DNA of 5,893 nt. Origin: Bacteroidota bacterium. Lineage in GTDB: Bacteria > Bacteroidota > Ignavibacteria > Ignavibacteriales > Melioribacteraceae. Under the pieces are notes generated by a model. The model had not been told where the DNA came from, ran no database searches, and was given only the letters and a program-made list of their open reading frames with translations. Shown here piece after piece: positions 1-5,893 of this stretch (the first letter of the stretch is position 1; each line of letters begins with the position of its first letter). The stretch is from the NCBI GenBank assembly GCA_021814855.1, contig JAKAHQ010000129.1, positions 1 to 5,893 of the forward strand, written 5' to 3'. A program made the position numbers and the translations under genes.

Positions 1-715
1 CGGAAAAGTTATCGAGGAGAATCAACCCAAAAAAATTCGACCGACAATTAGCAAGTCAACATCGGATGAATTGAAAAAATTAATGGTAGGAGTTGTTGAA
101 GAAGGAACAGGAACTGCCGCTCAGCTTGATAACGTTTTGGTTGGAGGTAAGACTGGTACGTCGCAAAGATTGGTAAATAACAATTATACGTCGAGCCAGC
201 ATAACTCAACCTTCGTTGGATTTTTCCCGGCGGATAATCCGCAGATAGTTTGTTTGATTGTTGTCCACGCCCCGAAAGTTGGTCAATACGGAGGTTTAGT
301 CTCGGCACCGATCTTTCACGACGTTGCTAAAAGAATGCTTGAGGCCGATTTGAATCTCGCTCCCGAACGAAAACAAATTCAGCGCAGACAAAATCTCATA
401 GATCAATTAATGGTCGATTTGAAGTCCGGGCCGAAACCGAGCAACAAAGTTTATATGGATCTACCGAACAACACAACCCCGGCCAGGCAAAGGACGGTTT
501 TTACCGGCAACAGATCGATGATGCCAAATTTAATAAATCAATCTATGCGCGATGCCGTTGCTCAGATGAATGAACTTGGAATACAATATAAAATCAGCGG
601 CACAGGAAAAGTGGTCTGGCAAAGTCTGGAACCTGGATCGAATATTTCTCCAGGAATAGAATGTTCCGTCAAATGCGAGCCGATCTTAAAAAAAGTAAAT
701 GTGAGCGTCAACTGA
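1..715 (+). CDS. ftsI: Penicillin-binding protein FtsI (class B, septal transpeptidase), C-terminal part with PASTA domain; 5' end outside window
   Basis: This is the 3' part of a class B penicillin-binding protein, the D,D-transpeptidase that cross-links septal peptidoglycan on the outer face of the cytoplasmic membrane. The frame is open from the left edge (first full codon at base 2) to TGA at 713-715, giving 237 codons, so the true start lies upstream. A TTG or ATG near base 71 is only an internal codon. The KTG box of the penicilloyl-serine transferase fold is visible as GGKTGTSQ, with KTGT encoded at 149-160. It is followed by the usual FVGFFPADNPQ strand. The SxxK and SxN motifs and the membrane anchor must lie upstream. 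The transpeptidase domain ends near base 350. A charged linker follows, then one PASTA domain (about 521-682) with a hydrophobic strand, a helix and the pattern VxxQSLEPGSxIxPG. Its stop codon overlaps the murE start by one base. FtsI is favoured over other class B PBPs because of its position directly before murE. Confidence 0.93.
   Translation, partial: GKVIEENQPKKIRPTISKSTSDELKKLMVGVVEEGTGTAAQLDNVLVGGKTGTSQRLVNNNYTSSQHNSTFVGFFPADNPQIVCLIVVHAPKVGQYGGLVSAPIFHDVAKRMLEADLNLAPERKQIQRRQNLIDQLMVDLKSGPKPSNKVYMDLPNNTTPARQRTVFTGNRSMMPNLINQSMRDAVAQMNELGIQYKISGTGKVVWQSLEPGSNISPGIECSVKCEPILKKVNVSVN
521..682 (+). other. PASTA domain at the C-terminus of FtsI
   Basis: The encoded segment begins MPNLINQSMRDAVAQM and continues through the characteristic PASTA strand, where VVWQSLEPGSNISPG matches the family pattern V-x-x-Q-S-P-x-P-G-x-x-x-x-x-G. 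The only clear departure is L where P is usual in the QSP core. PASTA domains are known from PBPs and serine/threonine kinases, where they can bind muropeptides or steer PBP localisation. Only one copy is present. The stretch between the transpeptidase and PASTA (about bases 350-520) looks like a polar linker, with no recognisable domain. Confidence 0.85.
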
Positions 716-2193
716 TGAGATTATCCGAGCTTTTAAATAAAGTAAAGGTAATTCAAGTTGTCGGCAATGCCGAGTTGAAGGAGATTGTTGATCTTACAAT
801 TGATTCAAGAACTGCTGGAAAAAATTCCGTCTTTTTTGCAATCGAAGGACTTAAGGCCGACGGTCATAAATTTATTCAAGACGCAATTAATCAAGGTGCA
901 GATGCGGTTGTATTGCAAAAACCTGAAGCAGTTCCCGACCAGGTTTTTGCTCATGCCGGTTGCGTAAAGATTGTGGTTGAAAACAGCAGAACAGCTTTAG
1001 CCGAATTCTCGAATATTTTTTACGGCGAACCATCAAAAAAACTTAAACTGATCGGCATTACAGGTACTAAGGGAAAAACAACGACGGCTTTTTATGTTAA
1101 AAATATTTTTCAATACGCGGGATACAAAACCGGTTTGATAGGAACAATAGCAAATTACATCGGCGAGAGAGAAGTAAAAACCATGTTGACTACACCGCAG
1201 TCAAATGAAGCTAACAGTTTGCTCGCTCAGATGGTAAACGAGGGCTGCACGCATTGCGTGATGGAAGTTTCATCTCATGCTCTGAGTTTAAGCAGAGTTG
1301 ATTACATGAACTTCGACGCTGCCGTTTTTACAAATATTACCTCGGATCATATGGACTATCACAAGACGTTCGAACATTATCTCGAATCCAAAAAGATATT
1401 GTTCGATATGGTCCCGGCTAGCGGCAAAGTAATTTATAATTCCGATGATATTAACGGTGAATCGATTGTAAGCGACGCGTCTGCTAAAAAACTTTCTTAC
1501 GGCCTTAGCAATTCATGTAATTTTATTTTGAATAATATCGAGTTCAATCTTGACGGAACAAGTTTCAACATCCGTCATAGAAATAAAACATTTAGCGTTA
1601 AGACAGGTTTGGTTGGGCATTTCAACGCTTACAATGCCACGGCTGCTTTCGCGGTTGCAGTTGCCAGCGGAATTGAACCCGAAGTCGCTTTGAAAGGAAT
1701 TGAAATCACAAAGCAAGTTCCCGGGCGCTTCGAAGTGATTTCCATGAATGACAAAAAAGTAATTGTGGATTATTCGCACACATCGGATTCGCTTAAACAA
1801 GCGCTGACAGCAGTTCATCATATCGTTAAAAATGAAAGACCGATTTATACTGTTTTTGGCTGCGGCGGCGACCGCGATAGAACTAAAAGACCGGTGATGG
1901 GTGAAATTGCTGCTTCAATGAGCAACCGTGTTTATGTTACTTCCGATAATCCGAGAACCGAAGATCCGTATTTCATAATAGATGAAATTTTAAAAGGCAT
2001 CAAGACGAATAACTATAGAGTTATTGAAAATAGAGAAGAAGCGATACGCGCGGCAATCCTTGAAAGCGAAGACAACGCTGTTATTTTGATCGCCGGCAAA
2101 GGACACGAGAATTACCAGGAAATTAACGGTGTGAGAAAACACTTTTCCGATAAAGAGTTGTCTGAAAAATATTTGGAAGAATGGGCAAAATAA
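715..2193 (+). CDS. murE: UDP-N-acetylmuramoyl-L-alanyl-D-glutamate--2,6-diaminopimelate ligase MurE
   Basis: This cytoplasmic ATP-dependent ligase adds the third stem residue to UDP-MurNAc-L-Ala-D-Glu. The 492-residue length is normal for the family. The N-terminal UDP-binding domain has IDSR (D30-R32) and DGH (49-51). The central domain has the P-loop GTKGKTTT (117-124), TTPQS (159-163), EVSSHAL (184-190) and NITSDHMDYH (207-216). K226 in YLESKK is the likely carbamylated lysine. The C-terminal domain has PGRFE (336-340), DYSHTSD (352-358), GCGGDRDRTKRP (382-393), DNPRTEDP (411-418) and AGKGHENYQ (460-468). The DNPR box is the known marker for meso-DAP rather than L-Lys addition. The start is placed at ATG 715, in a TGATG junction with ftsI, because the protein then begins MRLSELL as in the family. 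An in-frame ATG at 661 would add 18 residues read through ftsI coding sequence. No strong Shine-Dalgarno is seen, so coupling to ftsI translation is likely. Confidence 0.97.
   Translation: MRLSELLNKVKVIQVVGNAELKEIVDLTIDSRTAGKNSVFFAIEGLKADGHKFIQDAINQGADAVVLQKPEAVPDQVFAHAGCVKIVVENSRTALAEFSNIFYGEPSKKLKLIGITGTKGKTTTAFYVKNIFQYAGYKTGLIGTIANYIGEREVKTMLTTPQSNEANSLLAQMVNEGCTHCVMEVSSHALSLSRVDYMNFDAAVFTNITSDHMDYHKTFEHYLESKKILFDMVPASGKVIYNSDDINGESIVSDASAKKLSYGLSNSCNFILNNIEFNLDGTSFNIRHRNKTFSVKTGLVGHFNAYNATAAFAVAVASGIEPEVALKGIEITKQVPGRFEVISMNDKKVIVDYSHTSDSLKQALTAVHHIVKNERPIYTVFGCGGDRDRTKRPVMGEIAASMSNRVYVTSDNPRTEDPYFIIDEILKGIKTNNYRVIENREEAIRAAILESEDNAVILIAGKGHENYQEINGVRKHFSDKELSEKYLEEWAK
2175..2193 (+). promoter_or_regulatory. 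murE-murF overlap with murF start inside murE
   Basis: The murF ATG (2181-2183) precedes the murE stop TAA (2191-2193), so the two frames share 13 bases. A GGAAG purine run at 2175-2179 could pair weakly with 16S rRNA, but only one base separates it from the ATG, shorter than the usual 5 to 9. This arrangement suggests that ribosomes ending murE re-initiate at murF. The in-frame stop at 2163-2165 fixes the murF start to within a few codons. Confidence 0.55.
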
Positions 2194-3569
2194 AAATTAC
2201 AATCGAAGACTTATTTAATATTCCCGGCGCGGTGATTTTTAATCCCGACGCGTATAATTCTGTTTCGCGGGTTGAGATTGATTCGCGCAAGATTAAGAAG
2301 GGCTGCCTGTTCGTCGCTATTAAAGGTGAGAAATTCGACGGTCATAATTTTGTTTTTGAAGCTGTAAAGAAAGGCGCCGGCGCGGTTCTTGTAGATGAAA
2401 AAAAATGGAAGCGTTTTAATTCGTTGAACATCCCGGTAATCACGGTAAAAGATACTACGAAAGCATATGGAGAAATTGCGAGGGTATGGCGCAATAAACT
2501 AAATGCAAAAGTAATTTCCATCAGCGGCAGCAACGGAAAAACTACCGTAAAAGATATGACCGCAACGTTGCTGGCAGAAAAATTCAAAGTTGTTAAAACC
2601 GAAGCGAACAATAACAATCATATCGGAGTGCCGCTTACTATTTTAAGTGCAAATGAGAAATGCGAAGCGCTTGTTCTTGAACATGGAACAAATCATTTTG
2701 GAGAAATTCCATACTCGTCAAAAATTTCTATGCCGGATTACTCCTTGCTTACCAACATCGGCGATTCGCATTTGGAGTTTCTTAAAAATCGTGAAGGAGT
2801 CTATAAAGAAAAGTCGGCTCTCTTTAACGAGACAATTAATCGAGGCGGCAAAGTTTTTATTAACACGGACGACCCGATAATCGGCAAATACGGCAAACGT
2901 TTCAAAAATAAAATTACGTTCGGCTTCAAAGGCAAGGCGGATGTTAAAGGCAAAGTTTTGGGATTTACCGATGACGGGAGAACTAAAATTCAAATTGAGT
3001 ACAGAGAAAAAAAATTTGAAACTACACTGCCGTTGTACGGAGATTCAAATGCGAAAGACTTTTTAGCTGCCGCGTCCATGGCCCTCGAAGCAGGACTGAG
3101 CAGTAAGGAAATAATTAGCGGTGCTCAGAAATTTGTTTCGCCCCACGGCAGGTTAGAAGTGAAAAAGTTTAAAGACGCGATTGTGATTGACGATACATAC
3201 AACGCCAGTCCCGCTTCCGTGGAAGCAGCCGTAGAGCTTGTTAATAAAATAAAATTGTTCAACAATAAATTAATCGTGCTTGGGGATATTTTCGAACTGG
3301 GCAAGAACGCTCCCAAACTTCACAAAGAACTTGCTCGGTTGTTTACTGCGAGTAAAAATTTGACTGTGCTTACAGTCGGCACAATAATGAAGCACTTGCA
3401 TCAGGAATTAAGAACGAAAAAAATTAGATCAATTCATTTTCATTTACGTGAAGCTTTGTCGCTTTACCTGCAGTATGAAGAAATTGAAAACTCCGTTATA
3501 CTGGTCAAGGGTTCGCGCGGAATGAATATGGAAGAATTCTCGAACATTTTGGAGACAAGGTTTGAATAA
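2181..3569 (+). CDS. murF: UDP-N-acetylmuramoyl-tripeptide--D-alanyl-D-alanine ligase MurF
   Basis: This cytoplasmic ligase joins D-Ala-D-Ala to UDP-MurNAc-tripeptide, giving the pentapeptide used by MraY. It has 462 residues, the usual length. The N-terminal domain carries IDSRK (33-37), LFVAIKGEKFDGH and KKGAGAVLVD, clearly related to the same domain of MurE next door. The ATPase domain has the P-loop GSNGKTTVKD (116-125), NNNNHIGVPLT (143-153), EHGTNHFGEI (167-176) and NIGDSHLE (192-199). K211 in EGVYKEK is the likely carbamylated lysine. The C-terminal domain has DDTYNASPASVEAA (from 337), LGDIFELG (367-374) and VKGSRGMNME (442-451), all standard MurF signatures. The start ATG 2181 lies inside the last codons of murE, a 13-base overlap. 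An in-frame TGA at 2163-2165 leaves no room for a longer N-terminus. GGAAG at 2175-2179 is purine-rich but sits very close to the ATG. Confidence 0.97.
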   Translation: MGKIKITIEDLFNIPGAVIFNPDAYNSVSRVEIDSRKIKKGCLFVAIKGEKFDGHNFVFEAVKKGAGAVLVDEKKWKRFNSLNIPVITVKDTTKAYGEIARVWRNKLNAKVISISGSNGKTTVKDMTATLLAEKFKVVKTEANNNNHIGVPLTILSANEKCEALVLEHGTNHFGEIPYSSKISMPDYSLLTNIGDSHLEFLKNREGVYKEKSALFNETINRGGKVFINTDDPIIGKYGKRFKNKITFGFKGKADVKGKVLGFTDDGRTKIQIEYREKKFETTLPLYGDSNAKDFLAAASMALEAGLSSKEIISGAQKFVSPHGRLEVKKFKDAIVIDDTYNASPASVEAAVELVNKIKLFNNKLIVLGDIFELGKNAPKLHKELARLFTASKNLTVLTVGTIMKHLHQELRTKKIRSIHFHLREALSLYLQYEEIENSVILVKGSRGMNMEEFSNILETRFE

Positions 3570-3571
3570 TG
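3551..3571 (+). promoter_or_regulatory. Ribosome binding site and TAATG junction for mraY
   Basis: GGAGACAAGG at 3551-3560 lies inside the last murF codons. Its AAGG ends eight bases before the mraY ATG at 3569-3571, a good Shine-Dalgarno spacing, and it is the clearest such site in the window. The murF stop TAA (3567-3569) and the mraY ATG share one base. A TGA in the mraY frame at 3563-3565 rules out any start further upstream. Confidence 0.6.
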
Positions 3572-4678
3572 TTTTACTATTTGTTTGAATCAATCAATAG
3601 AGCTTTTAATCCGCCGGGATTCGATGTATTCCGGTTCCTAACATTTAGATCTGCACTGGCAGCAATTACCGCCTTGCTGATGTCGTTTTATTTTGGCCCT
3701 AAAATCATTACAAGATTAAAACGAAATCAAGTTGATCAGCCGATCCGGGATGAGGGACCGCAGACGCACAAGAAAAAAGCCGGCACGCCTACAATGGGTG
3801 GTCTTATAATTTTAGCTTCTGTCGTCGTTCCGGTTCTCTTGTGGGCAAACATAAAAAGCACTTATATAATTCTTGTTCTGTTTGGAACATTGTTCCTTGG
3901 CGGTGTAGGATTCCTTGATGACTATTTAAAAGTTGTTAAGAAACTTCCGACCGGATTGATAGCAAGATATAAATTGATGGGACAGATATTCGTAGGTCTG
4001 GTTGTCGGATGCGCCGTTTATTTTCTGCCTGAATTTGCCCAGTTCAATACACAAACAACTTTGCCGTTCTTCAAAAATTTAAACTGGGATTTTTCTTATC
4101 TCTACATCCCCTGGGTAGTATTCATCATTACGGCAATTTCGAACGCAGTTAATTTGACAGACGGACTCGATGGACTGGCTATCGGAACAATTATAATAGT
4201 CATGCTTGCGCTGGCAATAATTAGCTATGTAACCGGTAATGTAATTTACGCAGACTACCTGAATATAATTTATTTACCCGGCAGTGGAGAATTGATGGTA
4301 TTCATTGCGGCAATAATCGGCGCCGGTTTAGGATTCTTATGGTTTAATTTTTACCCGGCACAGGTTTTTATGGGCGACACAGGTTCGCTTGCGCTCGGCG
4401 GCGCGTTTGGCGTAATAATGATTTTAATCAAAAAAGATTTGTTGATTCCAATTCTCGGCGGAATCTTTTTCATCGAAACCATCTCCGTCATAATTCAGAG
4501 ATTATATTTCAAGTACACAAAGAAAAAATACGGCGAAGGCAAAAGAGTTTTTAAGATGGCACCGATTCATCATCATTTTGAGCAGCTGAACTGGGCAGAG
4601 CCGAAAATTGTAATTCGGTTTTACATCATCACAATAATTTTAACAATAATAAGTCTGGCTTCGTTTAAGATTAGATAA
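3569..4678 (+). CDS. mraY: Phospho-N-acetylmuramoyl-pentapeptide-transferase MraY
   Basis: This integral membrane enzyme transfers phospho-MurNAc-pentapeptide from UDP to undecaprenyl phosphate, forming lipid I on the cytoplasmic side. At 369 residues it has the typical Gram-negative length. About ten hydrophobic segments are visible, near residues 27-43, 77-93, 97-116, 136-154, 178-194, 202-222, 241-260, 272-288, 290-309 and 348-366. Family motifs are intact: THKKKAGTPTMGG (66-78), GFLDDYLK (114-121) with the catalytic aspartate pair D117/D118, NAVNLTDGLDGLA (192-204), FMGDTGSLALGG (267-278) with the conserved D270, and APIHHHFE (331-338) with the three-histidine motif. These distinguish it from the related WecA/TagO sugar-phosphate transferases, which lack the HHHFE loop of this form. 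It follows murF with a one-base overlap and precedes murD in the same way, and it uses the MurF product directly. No key residue is missing. Confidence 0.98.
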   Translation: MFYYLFESINRAFNPPGFDVFRFLTFRSALAAITALLMSFYFGPKIITRLKRNQVDQPIRDEGPQTHKKKAGTPTMGGLIILASVVVPVLLWANIKSTYIILVLFGTLFLGGVGFLDDYLKVVKKLPTGLIARYKLMGQIFVGLVVGCAVYFLPEFAQFNTQTTLPFFKNLNWDFSYLYIPWVVFIITAISNAVNLTDGLDGLAIGTIIIVMLALAIISYVTGNVIYADYLNIIYLPGSGELMVFIAAIIGAGLGFLWFNFYPAQVFMGDTGSLALGGAFGVIMILIKKDLLIPILGGIFFIETISVIIQRLYFKYTKKKYGEGKRVFKMAPIHHHFEQLNWAEPKIVIRFYIITIILTIISLASFKIR

Positions 4679-5893
4679 TGAACATAACCGGGAAAAAAAT
4701 ATCGATCATCGGCGCGGTTAGAAGCGGATTAGGCGCAGCAAAGCTTGCTAAGAAGTTAGGCGCTGTTCCGTTTGTTAGCGACAGCGGTTCTAAAGAAAAA
4801 CTGGCTGATTCTGTTGCCGTGCTTGAACACAGTGGTATCGGTTACGAATGCGGCGCTCACTCAGATAAAATTTATGATTGCGATATTCTTATTACCAGTC
4901 CTGGCGTTCCGACAAATTCTCCCGTGCTTGTAAAAGCAGTTGAGAAGGGAATTAAGATTATAAGTGAAGTCGAGTTCGCTTCTTGGTTCTGTAAAGGAAA
5001 AGTTATAGCAATTACAGGCACAAACGGAAAGACAACAACTACCGAGTTGATGAATTACACTTTGAATGAATGCGGTTTGAAATGTTACACAGCCGGTAAT
5101 ATCGGCAAAGCGCTTTCCGAAATAGTTCTTGATGTAAATGAAAACGAATTTGTCGCGCTGGAAACTTCAAGCTTCCAGTTGGACTTCATTGACAAATTTA
5201 AACCGATGTTCTCGATTATCCTGAATATCACTCCGGATCATCTTGACAGGTACAACAATAGTTTTGAAGAATACGCGGCTTCCAAGATTAAGATAACGCA
5301 AAACCAGAACGAAGAAGATTTCTTCATTTATAACGCCGACGACCCGAACATCAAAAATTTAATTGAAAATAAAAAACTTCCGAAACTTGCCTTCTCGTTG
5401 AAGCGGGATTTACCAGCCGGCGCTTTTTACAAAGAAGGCAAGTTATTCTTTTCCTCGTTTGGAAAAGTGAGCGAAGTATGTGCGGCTTCCGATTTGTTTA
5501 TAAAAGGCGAACATAACATTGCTAATGCGATGGCGGTTCTTATAGTTGCAAAAACATTGAACCTGCCGAATCAAAAAATTAGAGAGGCATTCTCGTCATT
5601 TAAGGGAGTAGAGCATAGAATTGAATTTGTTCGCGTGCTGAACGGAGTTGAGTATTATAACGATTCAAAAGCGACCAATGTTGACTCGGTTTGGTTTGCG
5701 CTGAGAAGTTTTACAAAACCGATTTATTTAATTCTCGGCGGTAAAGACAAAGGAAACAATTACGACCAGATTCGCAACCTGGTTCAAAACAACGTGAAGA
5801 AAATTTACGCAATCGGTTCTTCGGCTCAAAAAGTTTACGATTATTTCAAAGATATAGTTCCAACCGAGAAAAAAAATTCGTTGGAAGATTGTG
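4678..5893 (+). CDS. murD: UDP-N-acetylmuramoyl-L-alanine--D-glutamate ligase MurD, 3' end outside window
   Basis: This cytoplasmic ligase adds D-glutamate to UDP-MurNAc-L-Ala, the step just before MurE. The frame runs open from ATG 4678 to the window edge: 405 codons plus one base. Since family members are usually about 440-460 residues, only the last few dozen are missing. The Rossmann-like N-terminal domain begins with IIGAVRSGLGAA (G12-G17) and has SPGVP. The ATPase domain shows the P-loop GTNGKTTTT (114-122), NIGKAL (141-146), ETSSFQLD (162-169), NITPDHLDRY (183-192), the probable carbamylated K203 in AASK, and NADDP (219-223). The C-terminal domain shows GEHNIANA (277-284), GVEHRIEF (310-317), YNDSKATN (327-334) and LGGKDKGNNY (353-362). 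ETSSFQL and DSKATN are diagnostic for MurD against MurC, MurE and MurF. The start shares one base with the mraY stop (TAATG), and a TAG in frame at 4672-4674 excludes a longer N-terminus. No clear Shine-Dalgarno is seen. Confidence 0.97.
   Translation, partial: MNITGKKISIIGAVRSGLGAAKLAKKLGAVPFVSDSGSKEKLADSVAVLEHSGIGYECGAHSDKIYDCDILITSPGVPTNSPVLVKAVEKGIKIISEVEFASWFCKGKVIAITGTNGKTTTTELMNYTLNECGLKCYTAGNIGKALSEIVLDVNENEFVALETSSFQLDFIDKFKPMFSIILNITPDHLDRYNNSFEEYAASKIKITQNQNEEDFFIYNADDPNIKNLIENKKLPKLAFSLKRDLPAGAFYKEGKLFFSSFGKVSEVCAASDLFIKGEHNIANAMAVLIVAKTLNLPNQKIREAFSSFKGVEHRIEFVRVLNGVEYYNDSKATNVDSVWFALRSFTKPIYLILGGKDKGNNYDQIRNLVQNNVKKIYAIGSSAQKVYDYFKDIVPTEKKNSLEDC

Larger units (their letters stand above)
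1..5893 (+). other. dcw (division and cell wall) gene cluster segment
   Basis: The order ftsI-murE-murF-mraY-murD is the conserved core of the dcw cluster found across most walled bacteria. All five genes point the same way with overlaps of 1, 13, 1 and 1 bases and no intergenic DNA, so a single transcript is expected. Its promoter and terminator would lie outside the window. I see no convincing internal promoter or hairpin-plus-T-run terminator. Confidence 0.95.

Noticed and set aside
48..308. Antisense open frame of 86 codons opposite ftsI
   Set aside because: It lies fully inside the transpeptidase coding region, has no recognisable domain, and looks like a shadow of the real frame.
785..967. 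Sense-strand open frame of 60 codons inside murE
   Set aside because: It is an alternative frame of the MurE N-terminal domain with no independent support.
1513..1821. Antisense open frame of 102 codons opposite murE
   Set aside because: It covers conserved MurE motifs on the other strand and its own translation resembles no known family.
858..2347. Shared 12-mer CGACGGTCATAA in murE (858-869) and murF (2336-2347)
   Set aside because: Both copies encode the DGH motif of the homologous N-terminal domain, so shared ancestry and codon use explain it; it is not a mobile or regulatory repeat.
2374..2383. Perfect palindrome GCGCCGGCGC
   Set aside because: It encodes the Gly-Ala-Gly-Ala run of the conserved MurF N-terminal domain; no loop or T-run follows, so it is neither a terminator nor a clear operator.
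2342..2993. Two antisense open frames (2342-2617, 2718-2993) and one sense frame (2647-2880) within murF
   Set aside because: All are embedded in an intact, motif-rich murF gene and show no family resemblance or start signals.
3125..3316. Antisense open frame of 63 codons opposite the murF C-terminal domain
   Set aside because: It is short, featureless and sits opposite the conserved DDTYNASP and LGDIFELG region.
1..5893. Possibility of a novel defence, mobile or biosynthetic system
   Set aside because: Every base is accounted for by five intact or edge-cut dcw genes in canonical order, with no foreign insert, repeat array or unexplained gap.

Overview
The window is a contiguous piece of a bacterial division and cell wall (dcw) cluster, all on the + strand. 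It reads ftsI (3' end) - murE - murF - mraY - murD (5' part). Every base lies in a coding region, and neighbouring genes overlap by 1, 13, 1 and 1 bases. The layout is therefore one polycistronic unit with probable translational coupling. No intergenic gap, RNA gene, mobile element, CRISPR array or terminator is visible.

Region by region: 1-715 is the C-terminal part of a class B penicillin-binding protein, with the KTGT motif of the transpeptidase followed by one PASTA domain. 715-2193 is MurE, carrying the DNPR signature of meso-diaminopimelate-adding ligases. 2181-3569 is MurF, 3569-4678 is the membrane enzyme MraY, and 4678-5893 is the first 405 codons of MurD, cut by the window edge.

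Together these genes cover the middle of peptidoglycan synthesis. In pathway order, MurD adds D-Glu to UDP-MurNAc-L-Ala, MurE adds meso-DAP and MurF adds D-Ala-D-Ala. MraY then moves phospho-MurNAc-pentapeptide to undecaprenyl phosphate at the inner face of the membrane, giving lipid I. FtsI cross-links the finished strands at the septum. In the usual cluster order ftsW, murG and murC would follow murD, and mraZ, mraW/rsmH and an ftsL-like gene would precede ftsI; none of these is in view.

Organism (inference): a moderately AT-rich bacterium with DAP-type peptidoglycan, weak Shine-Dalgarno signals at most starts and a PASTA-bearing FtsI. The protein flavour (MurF with EHGTNHFGEI and NIGDSHLE, MurD with GAVRSG) suggests the Bacteroidota/Chlorobi/Ignavibacteria group, most like Ignavibacteria. 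This is from memory of family sequences, not from a search.

I looked for an undescribed system and found none. This is an ordinary, well conserved housekeeping locus, and the findings below are small sequence variants and annotation points with low interest scores.
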